From Butyrivibrio sp. INlla14 (lineage in GTDB: Bacteria > Bacillota > Clostridia > Lachnospirales > Lachnospiraceae): 64,000 bases of DNA. Positions 18,455 to 27,781 of this stretch are shown one piece after another (within the stretch, counting starts at the first letter, position 1; every line of letters begins with the position of its first letter). The DNA is taken from positions 16,842-80,841 of the forward strand of contig NZ_FMVS01000018.1 in NCBI RefSeq assembly GCF_900102515.1, given 5' to 3'. Under the pieces are notes generated by a model that was not told the origin of the DNA, made no database searches, and saw only the letters and a program-made list of their open reading frames with translations. Position numbers and translations under genes: made by a program.

Positions 18455-21019
18455 TTAGTCTTCCTCCGTAATATAGGTAATGAAATGGTTACCATTTTCC
18501 TCAAAAAGCTTTTCTGAGTCATTCATTCCGTATTTATAAACTGTTCCTGTCTCAGGATTCATAAGAACAGTGTTAAGATCATTAAATCCTATGATGAGAA
18601 CAGCGCTTCCATCGTTCATCATAGCCATAACCGGAATATCCTGATTAACATAATAGAGCATAGCTGACATAGGACATCCATCAAGATCCAGTATCCTTGC
18701 ATCCGGAAGAGACGAAGCAAGTATCTGTCCAGCGCCTTCTCCTGCCTGTAAAAGAGTTTGAACATTTCTGTTCACTCCCTCAAAAGTAAGGATAAGATTC
18801 AGGCAGACAGCTACAGGATCCTCGGAGGTCATATTCTCATAGTTCTCGGCTGTTCTTGTTATAGACATGATCTGGTTGGATCTAAGCAGATTTCCCTTGT
18901 ACCATACATATCTGTTATCATCTCCAACTACTACTGCAGGCGCCGCATAAGCAACATTTACAGCATCTGCAGGATCACTGTATACTCCATTTAGTCCCAT
19001 GAGGCCATATACATAGTAAAATGGCTTCTCGCTCTGGTCTCTCTCTGACTCTATTACTACGTTCCTGTCTCCCTCAAATAATGTCTGGGCCGGAGTCAAG
19101 ACTCGTATCTGCTTGGTCTTTATCTCGCTCTTGGCAGCTATCTGAACTATCTTTTCATATATATCAACAGAAACTACAGAAACCACGTTGCTGCCACTTT
19201 CAGCCTTAAGTGTGCTCATGATCTGGTCGTCATAGGTGCTGACATACTTGCCTGATTCCTCTTCCTTGACAACTCTGGTCATCCTGATCTGATTGTCACT
19301 TATAGAAACATCTGTGACATAGATTCCTTCCGGATGATAGTTCTCTAATATATTTCCATCTCCGTCCTGAATCTTTATGTTGTACATAGCATAAACAGGA
19401 TTGCCCATCTGATCCATCAGAACATCTGACTCATGAGCAAGACCAAATACCATGTCCTCTCCCATAAATCCAAGAACACGTATAAAGTCTCCATCATCTG
19501 CAGCAACCTCAGAAATAGTCTTGGTTCCAAGATTCATCATCTTAAGGCTCTTTAGATCATCGCTCTGCCATGCAATTGTACTCATGGACTCGGAAATCTT
19601 GTACTCACCTGCGCCAATTCCATCCACAACCATAGTCCAGGTTCTGTCATTTAAATCTATGGCATAAATGTTCTGATCCAGCATTACATAAAAGACATCA
19701 CTGGTATTGGCATACACTATTGTTTCCACATATTCCATGAGAATCTGTGGGTCACTTGTACTCTTTATAAAAGCCTGCTCTTCAACGGCATTAATGCTGG
19801 CATTATAGTCGTAAACAGCAATTCCAACCTGGCCTTCATGTGCTCCCCGGTTCATATAACCGGCAACTGCAAATTTAACATTTCCTGCTTCATCAACTCT
19901 AAGGATTTTTATGGTATTGCGATCCCATCTGGTTCTGATATCATCGTTCTTGTCATCATAAAAGCCAAAGAGATATGCCAGCTTGTTTTCTGAATTGTTG
20001 AGCATATAAAGCCTGTTCTCGCTGACAAAGGCAAAAGCACTACCACTGCTACTCTCAACAAGCTGCAATTCCGGGTCTGAAATGCTAAGTCCAATAACAT
20101 TCTTGGTTATTGAAAAAGCATTGGTGTCAAAAATGTAATTCATAGTCCTCTCAAAATTGAGAAGATAAATTCTGTCTGAAGTGTATCTTACCCTGTAGGC
20201 TTCGCACACATTATAGCTCTTGTTAACAGCACCTTCCTTGATATTAACCCTATACTGCAGATAAAAACTGCCTGTCTGGCCATGGATATCTGTGACGTAT
20301 ATATCTGGTTCTGTGTGCTCGGTAATGTCGAGATCTCCCCAGGTTACCTGGTTAAAGCTGCTGTGAATATTTACTTTGTTAAAAGAGGTGTTATCACCCT
20401 CAGAATTGGATTCAAGGTATTTTGAGTACTCTGAAGCTATTTCTTTGTCAAAGGTAGCATTTGAGAAGTTTCTTACAAAATCTATCTCGTCGTCCATGTG
20501 ATATCTACTCTCATCGCCTGTCCACACGATTCTGCTATAGTATCTGGCAGTTCCGCTCTCTGTGTCCATGAGCATTACCAGCATGTACTCTTTTCCTGAA
20601 GTTATCAGGTCCTTTAGCTGGAAGGAGCCTGTAATTGCATCAGCGCTTTCCTTGTAGTCCTGAAGATTTGTATTCTCTACAAGTCCCACGCCATCTATAT
20701 TCCTGACCTCAAAGCGAAGATTTGTAATATTTCTTCCATAGGTTCGTATCTTAAAAGTTACGTCTCTGTTACTTCCGATAGGGAGGATCGTTCCCCTCAA
20801 ATGGCTGATGTCCATTTCATCTGTATAGCCATGAAGCGGATTTATCTCCTTGTAATTGCTAAGGAAAGACACTGTAGGCAGAGTTGCCTCAGACATCTGT
20901 GCTGTCATATCAGCATTATCATCGCCTGAAAGCCTGCTAATGACAAAAATAGCGATAACAAAGACCAATATAGCGTATATTATTTTAATAATGGTTAGTT
21001 TAACTGATTTTCCCTGCAT
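18455..21019 (-). CDS. Membrane-anchored extracytoplasmic protein, function unknown
   Basis: I do not recognise this 854-aa protein. One N-terminal hydrophobic helix (about residues 9-27, IIYAILVFVIAIFVI) is followed by a long, beta-rich, presumably extracytoplasmic region. There are recurring aromatic and Asp/Gly-rich strands of the kind seen in beta-propellers (YMLNNSENKLAYLFGFYDD; IYAIDLNDRTWTMV) and no catalytic motif I can name. No ribosome site is visible before the ATG at 21019. Downstream lacZ starts immediately after its stop, so the two are expressed together. That suggests, but does not prove, a role in sensing or handling galactosides at the surface. Confidence 0.75.
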   Translation of the reverse strand: MQGKSVKLTIIKIIYAILVFVIAIFVISRLSGDDNADMTAQMSEATLPTVSFLSNYKEINPLHGYTDEMDISHLRGTILPIGSNRDVTFKIRTYGRNITNLRFEVRNIDGVGLVENTNLQDYKESADAITGSFQLKDLITSGKEYMLVMLMDTESGTARYYSRIVWTGDESRYHMDDEIDFVRNFSNATFDKEIASEYSKYLESNSEGDNTSFNKVNIHSSFNQVTWGDLDITEHTEPDIYVTDIHGQTGSFYLQYRVNIKEGAVNKSYNVCEAYRVRYTSDRIYLLNFERTMNYIFDTNAFSITKNVIGLSISDPELQLVESSSGSAFAFVSENRLYMLNNSENKLAYLFGFYDDKNDDIRTRWDRNTIKILRVDEAGNVKFAVAGYMNRGAHEGQVGIAVYDYNASINAVEEQAFIKSTSDPQILMEYVETIVYANTSDVFYVMLDQNIYAIDLNDRTWTMVVDGIGAGEYKISESMSTIAWQSDDLKSLKMMNLGTKTISEVAADDGDFIRVLGFMGEDMVFGLAHESDVLMDQMGNPVYAMYNIKIQDGDGNILENYHPEGIYVTDVSISDNQIRMTRVVKEEESGKYVSTYDDQIMSTLKAESGSNVVSVVSVDIYEKIVQIAAKSEIKTKQIRVLTPAQTLFEGDRNVVIESERDQSEKPFYYVYGLMGLNGVYSDPADAVNVAYAAPAVVVGDDNRYVWYKGNLLRSNQIMSITRTAENYENMTSEDPVAVCLNLILTFEGVNRNVQTLLQAGEGAGQILASSLPDARILDLDGCPMSAMLYYVNQDIPVMAMMNDGSAVLIIGFNDLNTVLMNPETGTVYKYGMNDSEKLFEENGNHFITYITEED

Positions 21020-21051
21020 AATTGACTTTCAATTTGAATAATAGTAAGATT

Positions 21052-21080
21052 TTGATAATACAATTTAGGTTGTTTACTGT
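21052..21080 (+). promoter_or_regulatory. Possible promoter of the DUF402 gene
   Basis: TTGATA (21052-21057), a 17-bp spacer and TACTGT (21075-21080), about 20 bp before the ATG. It is a moderate match to SigA consensus in the divergent spacer. Confidence 0.4.
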
Positions 21081-21100
21081 TTTCTCACAAAGGAGTTAAT

Positions 21101-21589
21101 ATGGAGCATCCAATCTTGTACCGCAGACGATTCATTCCAGATGAATGTGTCCAGCTAAAGGACGATGTAATCCTGGAATGTAACGATAAAATAATCATAA
21201 CCAAGTGGAAAACTCTTCATGACAGATGTGATCTGTCTAGCGGTTATTCCTGCTATTATCTTGATCGCGGTGTTAAGGTCAGCAAATTCCTAAAAGCCGA
21301 TGGCTCTCTTTTGTGCTGGTACTGCGATATCATCACCTCAGAATATGATCCTGAGAAAAATTCCCTGCTCGTAATTGATCTTCTTGCTGATGTAAAAATA
21401 TATCCCGATGGCCGTCAACGCGTAGTGGACCTGGATGAGCTCTCAGAGGCCTTCGAAAAAGGGCTTATAGATGAGACTCTTCTTAAAAAGAGCCTGCTCT
21501 CACTGAACAAGCTCCTTAATGATCTGTACGAACACGGCATATTACAACTGGCAGAGCCCATAGAAGAGCTTATCGCCAAGGGCCTTTGA
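21101..21589 (+). CDS. DUF402 domain protein
   Basis: A 162-aa DUF402 protein, a family that includes Firmicute nucleoside tri-/diphosphatases (Ntdp type). The family pattern is visible: YRRRFIPDE at the N-terminus, CWYCDIITSEYD, LLVIDLLADVKIYPDG and VVDLDELSEAFEKG. Catalysis in known members relies on conserved Tyr and Asp residues of these blocks. AAAGGAG precedes the ATG. The gene converges on the cell-wall hydrolase gene with only one base between the stops, so no terminator fits between them. Confidence 0.85.
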   Translation: MEHPILYRRRFIPDECVQLKDDVILECNDKIIITKWKTLHDRCDLSSGYSCYYLDRGVKVSKFLKADGSLLCWYCDIITSEYDPEKNSLLVIDLLADVKIYPDGRQRVVDLDELSEAFEKGLIDETLLKKSLLSLNKLLNDLYEHGILQLAEPIEELIAKGL

Positions 21590-21590
21590 T

Positions 21591-22790
21591 TTAATAAAAT
21601 ACATGTCCACCTATATTGATTCCAGTAAGTCCCGGAACCGGGGTTCTAAAGTATACGCAGTTTCCTACATTTGAATATCCACTCATTGCTTCATCAGCAG
21701 CCTGATAGCAGGATGCTGTTGCCTTGCCTTCTGCAAGTGCAAGAGCAAGTCTTCCACTTCCCACGGGTGAAAACTGCTTGTTCTGGTATATTACTCCCAC
21801 AACTGTATCTGGATACACTGAACTTAAGACTCTGTTGATAACTACTGCACCAACAGCGACCTTTCCCTCATAGGGCTCAGAACCCGCCTCACAATAAATA
21901 AGATTCGCCAAAAGATATCTATCACCCTCGGCAAATGTAACCTCAGAAATGTTTCTCCAGGAGGAGGATGCTGCAAGCTTGGACAGACGCATTTCTTCTG
22001 CAAGCTTGGCTTCAAGACTCTTGATATCGGCGTCCTGAGCCTTTATCTGGTCTTCCAAGGCCTGTGCCTTGGCTTCTGCATCAGAAATATCATTGGCATA
22101 CTGCTTGATACTGCCTGATGTCTGATTAACAAGGCCTGAAACTCTGCTCTGTTCAGCCTGTGCCTGAACCTTATACTCATCAAGTTGTTTCTTTTCCTCT
22201 TCCAGAGTTGCTTCCTTAGCCTCTATGCTCTTTCTGGTCTCGATGTATTTAAGAAACATCTTTCTGTCATAGGCTGAGAGCTGCTCAATATAATTATTCT
22301 GATTGAGGAAATCTGCAAAACTTCCCGATCCAAAGAGCATCTCGATAAGGACAAAATTCTGCTTTTCATAAATGAACTGCACTCTCTTTTTCATGGAAGC
22401 ATACTGAGTTTCCTCAGTTTTTCTGGCAACTTCCAGTTCTGCAAGAGTGTTCTCTATTTCTGTTTCTTTGTTATCAATCTGTTCTTCCAGGTTCTCCAGG
22501 TTATTACTTACTTCTGTCAGCTGAGTGTTCAGAGTATTTAATTGACCCTGAAGCGAGGATTTCTCCTCATTCATTTCAGCTATGTTGTCCTTGGTGTCAT
22601 TTAAGTCACTTTCGGATTGTTTCTTTTTCTCCTTGGCCTCCTCCAGCTGTTTCCTGGTGGATTCCGTAGCATTTACTGTAACAACCGGAACAGATAAAAA
22701 GCATATAACAAAGGCACACAAAAGCGCTATAGAACGCCTTGATGACTTCCTAAATATTGAGTTTATTCCTAGTTCCCCCACATTTTTCAT
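21591..22790 (-). CDS. Secreted coiled-coil cell-wall hydrolase with SleB-type domain
   Basis: A 399-aa secreted protein. A signal peptide or anchor covers about residues 19-42 (SIALLCAFVICFLSVPVV). A long PcsB-like coiled coil follows (about 45-265), and the C-terminus is a Hydrolase_2/SleB domain (about 280-399) with LANLIYCEAGSEPYEG, VGAVVINRVL and NVGNCVYFRTP. SleB domains are peptidoglycan lytic transglycosylases used in spore germination or cell separation. The coiled coil suggests control by a divisome partner. No ribosome site is visible: the ATG is 7 nt after the comEB stop, so it probably relies on coupling. Confidence 0.88.
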   Translation of the reverse strand: MKNVGELGINSIFRKSSRRSIALLCAFVICFLSVPVVTVNATESTRKQLEEAKEKKKQSESDLNDTKDNIAEMNEEKSSLQGQLNTLNTQLTEVSNNLENLEEQIDNKETEIENTLAELEVARKTEETQYASMKKRVQFIYEKQNFVLIEMLFGSGSFADFLNQNNYIEQLSAYDRKMFLKYIETRKSIEAKEATLEEEKKQLDEYKVQAQAEQSRVSGLVNQTSGSIKQYANDISDAEAKAQALEDQIKAQDADIKSLEAKLAEEMRLSKLAASSSWRNISEVTFAEGDRYLLANLIYCEAGSEPYEGKVAVGAVVINRVLSSVYPDTVVGVIYQNKQFSPVGSGRLALALAEGKATASCYQAADEAMSGYSNVGNCVYFRTPVPGLTGINIGGHVFY

Positions 22791-22797
22791 AGTCTGA

Positions 22798-23280
22798 TCA
22801 AATTGTTATCTTAATATTTCTGCCACTAGGCTGGTACTGATAATATCTGACTCCTGCCGCATCGAACATTTTCTTGGATGCTCTGGTGCTGGCTGAGGTG
22901 CCATATTTGTCGCTATCATACACAACGGTGCGGATTCCGGCCTGGATTATGGCCTTGGCACACTCATTACAAGGGAAAAGAGATACATATATCTTGGCAC
23001 CTACAAGGCTTCCACCTCTGTAATTGAGGATCGCATTGAGCTCACTATGTGTCACAAAAGGATACTTGGTGGAAAGTTCGTCCTCGCCATCCCTTTCCCA
23101 TGGAAACTCTTCATCAGAACAGCCCTTAGGAAAGCCATTATATCCCATAGAGAGTATGTTGTTGTCTTCACTCACGATGCAACTTCCAACCTGAGTGTTG
23201 GGGTCCTTGGATCTCATGGCAGCAAGCTTGGCAACTCCCATAAAATATTCATCCCAGGATATATAGTCTTCTCTTTTCAT
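22798..23280 (-). CDS. comEB: Deoxycytidylate deaminase (ComEB-like)
   Basis: dCMP deaminase converts dCMP to dUMP for dTTP synthesis. It is a 160-aa protein with zinc ligands in THSELNA (His78, catalytic Glu80) and PCNECAK (Cys104, Cys107), plus the family block DPNTQVGSCIV. I chose the ATG at 23278-23280 with GGAGGACAT upstream; the frame stays open to 23400 but only across the tandem repeat. It lies between upp and the SleB-like gene, consistent with a pyrimidine salvage block. Confidence 0.93.
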   Translation of the reverse strand: MKREDYISWDEYFMGVAKLAAMRSKDPNTQVGSCIVSEDNNILSMGYNGFPKGCSDEEFPWERDGEDELSTKYPFVTHSELNAILNYRGGSLVGAKIYVSLFPCNECAKAIIQAGIRTVVYDSDKYGTSASTRASKKMFDAAGVRYYQYQPSGRNIKITI

Positions 23281-23303
23281 ATGTCCTCCGTTGTGATTAT
23301 ATA

Positions 23304-23400
23304 CTCCGTGATATACGGATTGCTCCGTGTTGTGAACAAAATACGCATTAATATGCTCCGTGATATACGGATTGCTCCGCGTTGTGAACAAAATACGCAT
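23304..23400. repeat. Two 45-bp direct repeats in the comEB leader
   Basis: Copies at 23304-23348 and 23356-23400 differ at one base. Both start CTCCGTGATATACGG and end AAAATACGCAT, 7 bp apart. They lie immediately upstream of the comEB ribosome site. Each contains CCGT and ACGG segments that can form a short hairpin. Confidence 0.85.
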
Positions 23401-23497
23401 GTCTCCGCTTCGCTCTCAACATGCTACATCAATTCGGAAATCGACATACTCATTCCATTCGTATGTCTTTTTTCCTCATCGATGTTTTGTCTTCAAA

Positions 23498-23535
23498 GTT
23501 ACAAATATATACATGCAAGCATGTATATTTGTAAC
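23498..23535. repeat. Near-perfect palindrome between upp and comEB
   Basis: Arms GTTACAAATATATACATGC and GCATGTATATTTGTAAC surround an AA loop, with a 2-bp indel between arms. It begins 9 bp after the upp stop (minus strand). There is no T run on either side, so it may be an mRNA 3' stabiliser or processing hairpin and not a terminator. Confidence 0.65.
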
Positions 23536-23544
23536 CTTGAATCC

Positions 23545-24174
23545 TTATTTTGTTCCGAAGATTCTATCACCGGCGTCTCCGAGACCTGGTACGATGTAGC
23601 CGTGGTCGTTGAGCTGCTCGTCAAGTGATCCTACATAGATATCTACGTCAGGATGTGCCTCCTGCATAGCCTTAAGTCCCTCTGGTGCTGCGATAATGCA
23701 CAGGAAGTGGATGTGCTTGCAACCTCTGTCCTTGAGCATCTGGATAGCAGCGATAGATGAACCACCTGTAGCCAGCATAGGATCAACAACGAAAATTTCT
23801 CTATCAGCAACGTCTGCTGGCATCTTGCAGTAATACTCAACAGGCTTAAGTGTTTCAGGGTCTCTGTAAAGTCCGATATGACCTACCTTGGCAGCTGGGA
23901 TAAGTGCAAGCATTCCGTCTACCATTCCAAGACCAGCTCTTAAAATAGGTACTACACAGAGTTTTCTGCCCTTAAGCTCTTTTACAGTTGTCTTGCAGAT
24001 AGGGGTCTCAATCTCTACATCCTGAAGCTGAAGATCTCTTGTAGCTTCATAACAGATAAGTGTTGCTATCTCGCTGATAGTGTCTCTGAAATCCTTTGTA
24101 CCTGTATCAATCCTTCTGATGTATCCTATCTTGTGCTGAATAAGTGGATGTTCCATAATAACTACTTTTGCCAT
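23545..24174 (-). CDS. upp: Uracil phosphoribosyltransferase
   Basis: UPRT salvages uracil to UMP with PRPP. It is 209 aa with the family N-terminus ([12 protein letters not shown]), the [16 protein letters not shown] block, the PRPP loop [11 protein letters not shown] and the C-terminal uracil site ([16 protein letters not shown]). AGGAGGACAG precedes the ATG. It lies between rpiB and comEB on one strand; the Sua5-rpiB-upp-dCMP deaminase order is a recurrent clostridial arrangement. Confidence 0.97.
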   Translation of the reverse strand: MAKVVIMEHPLIQHKIGYIRRIDTGTKDFRDTISEIATLICYEATRDLQLQDVEIETPICKTTVKELKGRKLCVVPILRAGLGMVDGMLALIPAAKVGHIGLYRDPETLKPVEYYCKMPADVADREIFVVDPMLATGGSSIAAIQMLKDRGCKHIHFLCIIAAPEGLKAMQEAHPDVDIYVGSLDEQLNDHGYIVPGLGDAGDRIFGTK

Positions 24175-24236
24175 ACTGTCCTCCTAAAACGCTCTATATT
24201 TGAATTTTTATTTATGTGCTAATGTTTGTTCTGAGA

Positions 24237-24674
24237 TTATTTCTCAAGTTCCGAAATCTTTGAAATTCTGCGGCTATGCTTCTCAAGCCCTGAAAATGGT
24301 GTATCAAGGAATGTATCAACAATCTCGTTGGCAAGAACAGGTCCTACAAATCCGCCGCCCATAGCAAGAACGTTAGCATCATTGTGCTCTCTTGTAAGTC
24401 TTGCTGTTGATACTTCTGAGCAAAGGGCACATCTTATGCCCTTTATCTTATTGGCTACGATTGAAATGCCGATTCCTGTTGTGCAGATCACGATGCCTTT
24501 TTCACACTGGCCATCAGCTACTGCTCTTGCTGCCTGTGCTCCAAAATCTGGATAATCGCAGGAATTAAGGTCATAGGTTCCAAAGTCCTTAAATTCAAGA
24601 CCTCTTTCCTGTAGATGCTTCTTGACTGATTCCTTAAGTTCGAATCCGCCGTGATCACTTGCTAATGCTATCAT
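24237..24674 (-). CDS. rpiB: Ribose-5-phosphate isomerase B
   Basis: RpiB interconverts ribulose-5-phosphate and ribose-5-phosphate. It is 145 aa. SDHGGFELKE at the N-terminus, the catalytic-Cys block CTTGIGISIVANKIKGIR and the EHNDANVLAMGG block are all diagnostic. The ATG at 24672-24674 follows GAGGTGA; a GTG nine bases upstream is part of that ribosome site. It is 43 bp downstream of the Sua5 gene. Confidence 0.95.
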   Translation of the reverse strand: MIALASDHGGFELKESVKKHLQERGLEFKDFGTYDLNSCDYPDFGAQAARAVADGQCEKGIVICTTGIGISIVANKIKGIRCALCSEVSTARLTREHNDANVLAMGGGFVGPVLANEIVDTFLDTPFSGLEKHSRRISKISELEK

Positions 24675-24717
24675 TTTATTCACCTCACACTTTATAATTA
24701 TACCGCAAAAAAGGCAA

Positions 24718-25776
24718 TCACAATACTATGATGTGATGCCCTGCTGCTTTTAATAACCTATTCATGATTGCCTGGCCAATACCACTATCATCAAAGCTTT
24801 CTGAGAACATAACATCCACATTCTCATCATCAAACTCTCTTAAAACCTTAAAGAGTTCATGGGCTATTGTGCTCTCATCTTCTCTGTTCCCAACGCTTTT
24901 TACTATATGTGCCTGATAAAGAGATTTCGTTTCATCTGTAGCAATTACGCCAACTCGCTTGCCAGAAGCCTCTGCCTCTTTAGTCTTGCCGTTTATATAG
25001 TCTACCACCTGCGATTGACTTCCCTGGACGATCATAAGATCTCCCTTAGGAGCATAATGCCTGTATTTCATGCCAGGAGCCTTGGGACGCTCTGTTGATG
25101 AGCTGTCAATAATGGTCTTGTCAATACTGATCTCTCCTAGTACATCCTCAAGCATCTTAGCTGTGATGTATCCAGGACGAAGGATCATGGGAACCTGACT
25201 TGTAAGATCAACAATAGTTGATTCAAGGCCAATTCCTACTTGTCCGCCATCTATTATCATTTCTATCTTGCCTGAAAGATCCTCAACACAGTATCTTGCA
25301 ACTGTAGGACTGGGTCTTCCTGATGTATTGGCGGAAGGAGCTGCTATATAGCCTCCTGACTGTCTGATAAGTTCAAGGGCTATTTCGTTATTGGGCATTC
25401 TGATTGCCACTGTATCAAGGCCGCCTGTTGTTTCATAAGGCACCTTTTCGTTTTTATTCATGATCATTGTCAGAGGACCTGGCCAAAACGCGTCAGCAAG
25501 CTTCCTTGCTGCATCCGGCACCTCTTGCACAATAGCCGCCAGATCATCCATATTTGCAACATGCACAATAAGTGGGTTATCGGATGGTCTTCCCTTGGCT
25601 GCATATATTTTCTTGGAAGACATTGGATTTAATGCATCGCCTCCAAGACCGTAAACAGTTTCTGTCGGGAAAGCTACAAGTCCGCCATCCCTTATGATCT
25701 TACCAGCTCTTTTAAGATTGTCCCTGGCCTTTTCATCTATATTTTTTTCTTCTATTACTACTACTTCTGTTTCCAC
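24718..25776 (-). CDS. L-threonylcarbamoyladenylate synthase (Sua5 type)
   Basis: This enzyme makes threonylcarbamoyl-AMP for the t6A37 modification of ANN-decoding tRNAs. It is 352 aa, the long Sua5 form. The N-terminal YrdC domain has GGLVAFPTETVYGLGGDA, KGRPSDNPLIVH and APSANTSGRPSPT. A C-terminal Sua5 domain follows, with the linker APGMKYRHYAPKG. It starts 3 bp after the GH18 gene stop, so it is cotranslated with a surface or spore hydrolase, an odd functional pairing seen in this operon. Confidence 0.94.
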   Translation of the reverse strand: METEVVVIEEKNIDEKARDNLKRAGKIIRDGGLVAFPTETVYGLGGDALNPMSSKKIYAAKGRPSDNPLIVHVANMDDLAAIVQEVPDAARKLADAFWPGPLTMIMNKNEKVPYETTGGLDTVAIRMPNNEIALELIRQSGGYIAAPSANTSGRPSPTVARYCVEDLSGKIEMIIDGGQVGIGLESTIVDLTSQVPMILRPGYITAKMLEDVLGEISIDKTIIDSSSTERPKAPGMKYRHYAPKGDLMIVQGSQSQVVDYINGKTKEAEASGKRVGVIATDETKSLYQAHIVKSVGNREDESTIAHELFKVLREFDDENVDVMFSESFDDSGIGQAIMNRLLKAAGHHIIVL

Positions 25777-25779
25777 TTC

Positions 25780-27495
25780 TTATCCCTCGATATACGCTGA
25801 AATTACATCCCAAACATCTGATGTTTCCATTCCAAGAGACCACTCTGCAATACCAGCTATGTTCTGAGCCTTCATAGCATCGATTTTCTGACCGATTGAA
25901 GCGGCATCCTCAACCCATATCTGGTTAATGGTTCCATCTGCTCCTGTATATTCGCCATAGTTCTGGCCAGCTTCTGCATCCCAGGTCAGACTAATGCTGT
26001 GATTGGCGACATAGTCGTTTGCTACCTTCATTGACACCGCCTCACTAGAAAGAGTTCCATTTGAAGTATGCCAAATTCTGGTATAGAAAGGAACTGCATT
26101 GATAACCTTGGATGGATCAACCTTGGCCACAGTGTTCAAAAGTCCATTTTCCACATAGCTAAGAGATGCTACACTTCCTGCCTCAGCAGATCCGGCATAG
26201 TGCTCGTCATATCCCATAATAATGACGTAGTCTGCAACTATGCCCTGCTCTCCAATTTTGTAGTGATCATTGAAATTCATGGGAACATAGTTGTCTATTG
26301 AATAAACAAGGCCATTTTGTCTGCATGCGATAGATAGTTCTCTTACAAACTCAACATATGACTGACCATCTTCTGAACTGATAGTTTCAAAGTCAAGATT
26401 AATGCCGTCAACCTCATGCTGGGCAGCCAGGCTCATAAGCTGGTCAATCGCATTTTTTCTGCTGGAATAGTGCGATAAAAACTCCGATGTGGAAAATTCT
26501 CCTGAACCTGTAAAATTATCCACAAGAGCCCATACTTCTATTCCCTTCTCATGGGCAGCTCTAGTATAAGCGGTTGAGCCAATTGATGCAATATCTCCAT
26601 TGCTGGAATTAAGCTTGTACCATGTTGGAGAAATAACGTTAAGGCTCTTAGTTCCTGCAACATAGGATGAAAAGGTATCATTACCAGCAGCTCCTCCTAT
26701 ATTGTGGAAGCCAAGGTTGATCTTGTGATCTCTCCTGATACTGGTGTACTCCTCCGGAACATAGTCAGTAACCGGAATAGGACTCTTAGATGCTACATCT
26801 GAAAGTCTCTTATTCTCTACATATCCTATGTAAGAGTCAGCTGTCTTGACCTTACTCCAGTTCTCCAGTTCCTCCAGGACAACTACCTCATCTCCCTTGG
26901 ATAAATCTTCCAGAATTTCGCTCTTAACACCGCCTCTTAATCTAAGCTCTGTATTCTTATTAATAGTAGCTACTGTCTCATCATCCCAGCTTGTTGTAAG
27001 CTGCATGTGGTTAGGCTCTGTAAATCCTTCGTAAAAGAAATTTGTGTACTTTTTGATGTAATCAAGTGCCACAATAAGGATTTCTTCTCCATTATTCTGA
27101 GTTGTTCTGGATATTACATATCCCTCATCTGCGGATTCCCCATTGGAATCTGTCCAGGTTGAAGTTCCCACCTCTGACATGAAGACCTTAGTTGCTGTAG
27201 TATAGAATAATGTATTGTCTGCTATTCCATAGTAAAATCTGTCATTTAAATATTTCTGAACAGAAGCAAAATCCATATAATAATGGCCATCTATAAGATA
27301 GGCCCTCTCTTCTATCCTCTCATTGCCCAGAATAATAGCAACGTCTGTATCATCTTTTATATCAAAATAGCTGTCTAAATCTGCACGTTCAGTGCTATAG
27401 GAATAATGCTGATAGAGAATCTGCCCAGCATAAATTCCTCCTATAATAAAAATAAGGGCGATTATAATAATCGCCGGAATCACTTTCTTTTTCAT
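25780..27495 (-). CDS. Membrane-anchored GH18 hydrolase with SH3 domain
   Basis: A 571-aa protein with an N-terminal signal-anchor (residues 5-25), a beta-rich copper-amine-oxidase-like N-terminal region, an SH3b domain around 180-235 (LRLRGGVKSEIL; WSKVKTADSYIGYVENKRL), and a GH18 TIM barrel from about 260. The barrel has the DGINLDFE catalytic motif near residue 365. It resembles spore cortex or peptidoglycan N-acetylglucosaminidases of the YaaH/SleL class. It is the first gene of the GH18-sua5-rpiB-upp-comEB-sleB-like run, so wall hydrolases bracket that operon. Confidence 0.88.
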   Translation of the reverse strand: MKKKVIPAIIIIALIFIIGGIYAGQILYQHYSYSTERADLDSYFDIKDDTDVAIILGNERIEERAYLIDGHYYMDFASVQKYLNDRFYYGIADNTLFYTTATKVFMSEVGTSTWTDSNGESADEGYVISRTTQNNGEEILIVALDYIKKYTNFFYEGFTEPNHMQLTTSWDDETVATINKNTELRLRGGVKSEILEDLSKGDEVVVLEELENWSKVKTADSYIGYVENKRLSDVASKSPIPVTDYVPEEYTSIRRDHKINLGFHNIGGAAGNDTFSSYVAGTKSLNVISPTWYKLNSSNGDIASIGSTAYTRAAHEKGIEVWALVDNFTGSGEFSTSEFLSHYSSRKNAIDQLMSLAAQHEVDGINLDFETISSEDGQSYVEFVRELSIACRQNGLVYSIDNYVPMNFNDHYKIGEQGIVADYVIIMGYDEHYAGSAEAGSVASLSYVENGLLNTVAKVDPSKVINAVPFYTRIWHTSNGTLSSEAVSMKVANDYVANHSISLTWDAEAGQNYGEYTGADGTINQIWVEDAASIGQKIDAMKAQNIAGIAEWSLGMETSDVWDVISAYIEG

Positions 27496-27522
27496 GTTCT
27501 AGCTCCTTTACAATCGCCCTTT

Positions 27523-27551
27523 ATTATAACAGACTATTAAGTTTACGTCAT
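27523..27551 (-). promoter_or_regulatory. Possible promoter of the GH18 operon
   Basis: On the minus strand TATAAT lies at 27523-27528 with a weak -35 (ATGACG, 27546-27551) 17 bp upstream, about 28 bp before the GH18 start codon. Confidence 0.45.
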
Positions 27552-27686
27552 TATCAAAGTACTGGTGAAAAACACTGCTGCAAGCTGTATATGTCAAGGC
27601 GGGGTCCTCTCAAATATATTCTTGAAAAACTGTATTAATGCAATTACTTGAAGTTGATAGTTTTTACCCACTTTTATAACTCGAAA

Positions 27687-27765
27687 TTGTGTCATCTTTG
27701 GAACCAAAAGGTTCTATACATGTGATAAATTCTCCAAAATGTGCTTTGATGACACTTTTTCTTTT
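27687..27765 (+). ncRNA. Candidate small structured RNA with terminator
   Basis: A perfect 8-bp closing stem, GTGTCATC (27689-27696) with GATGACAC (27748-27755), is followed by TTTTTCTTTT. It encloses a GAACC-AAAA-GGTTC hairpin (27701-27714) that competes with a TTTGGA/TCCAAA pairing (27697-27702 with 27732-27737). A TATAAC -10-like hexamer (27675-27680) would start transcription at the foot of the stem. No upstream plus-strand gene needs this terminator. I do not recognise the family. It could also be a switchable leader of the next RNA. Confidence 0.45.
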
Positions 27766-27781
27766 GACGTATATTAATATT

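Noticed and set aside
23281..23400. 40-residue N-terminal extension of the dCMP deaminase
   Set aside because: It is translation of the 45-bp repeats; family start and ribosome site place the ATG at 23280.
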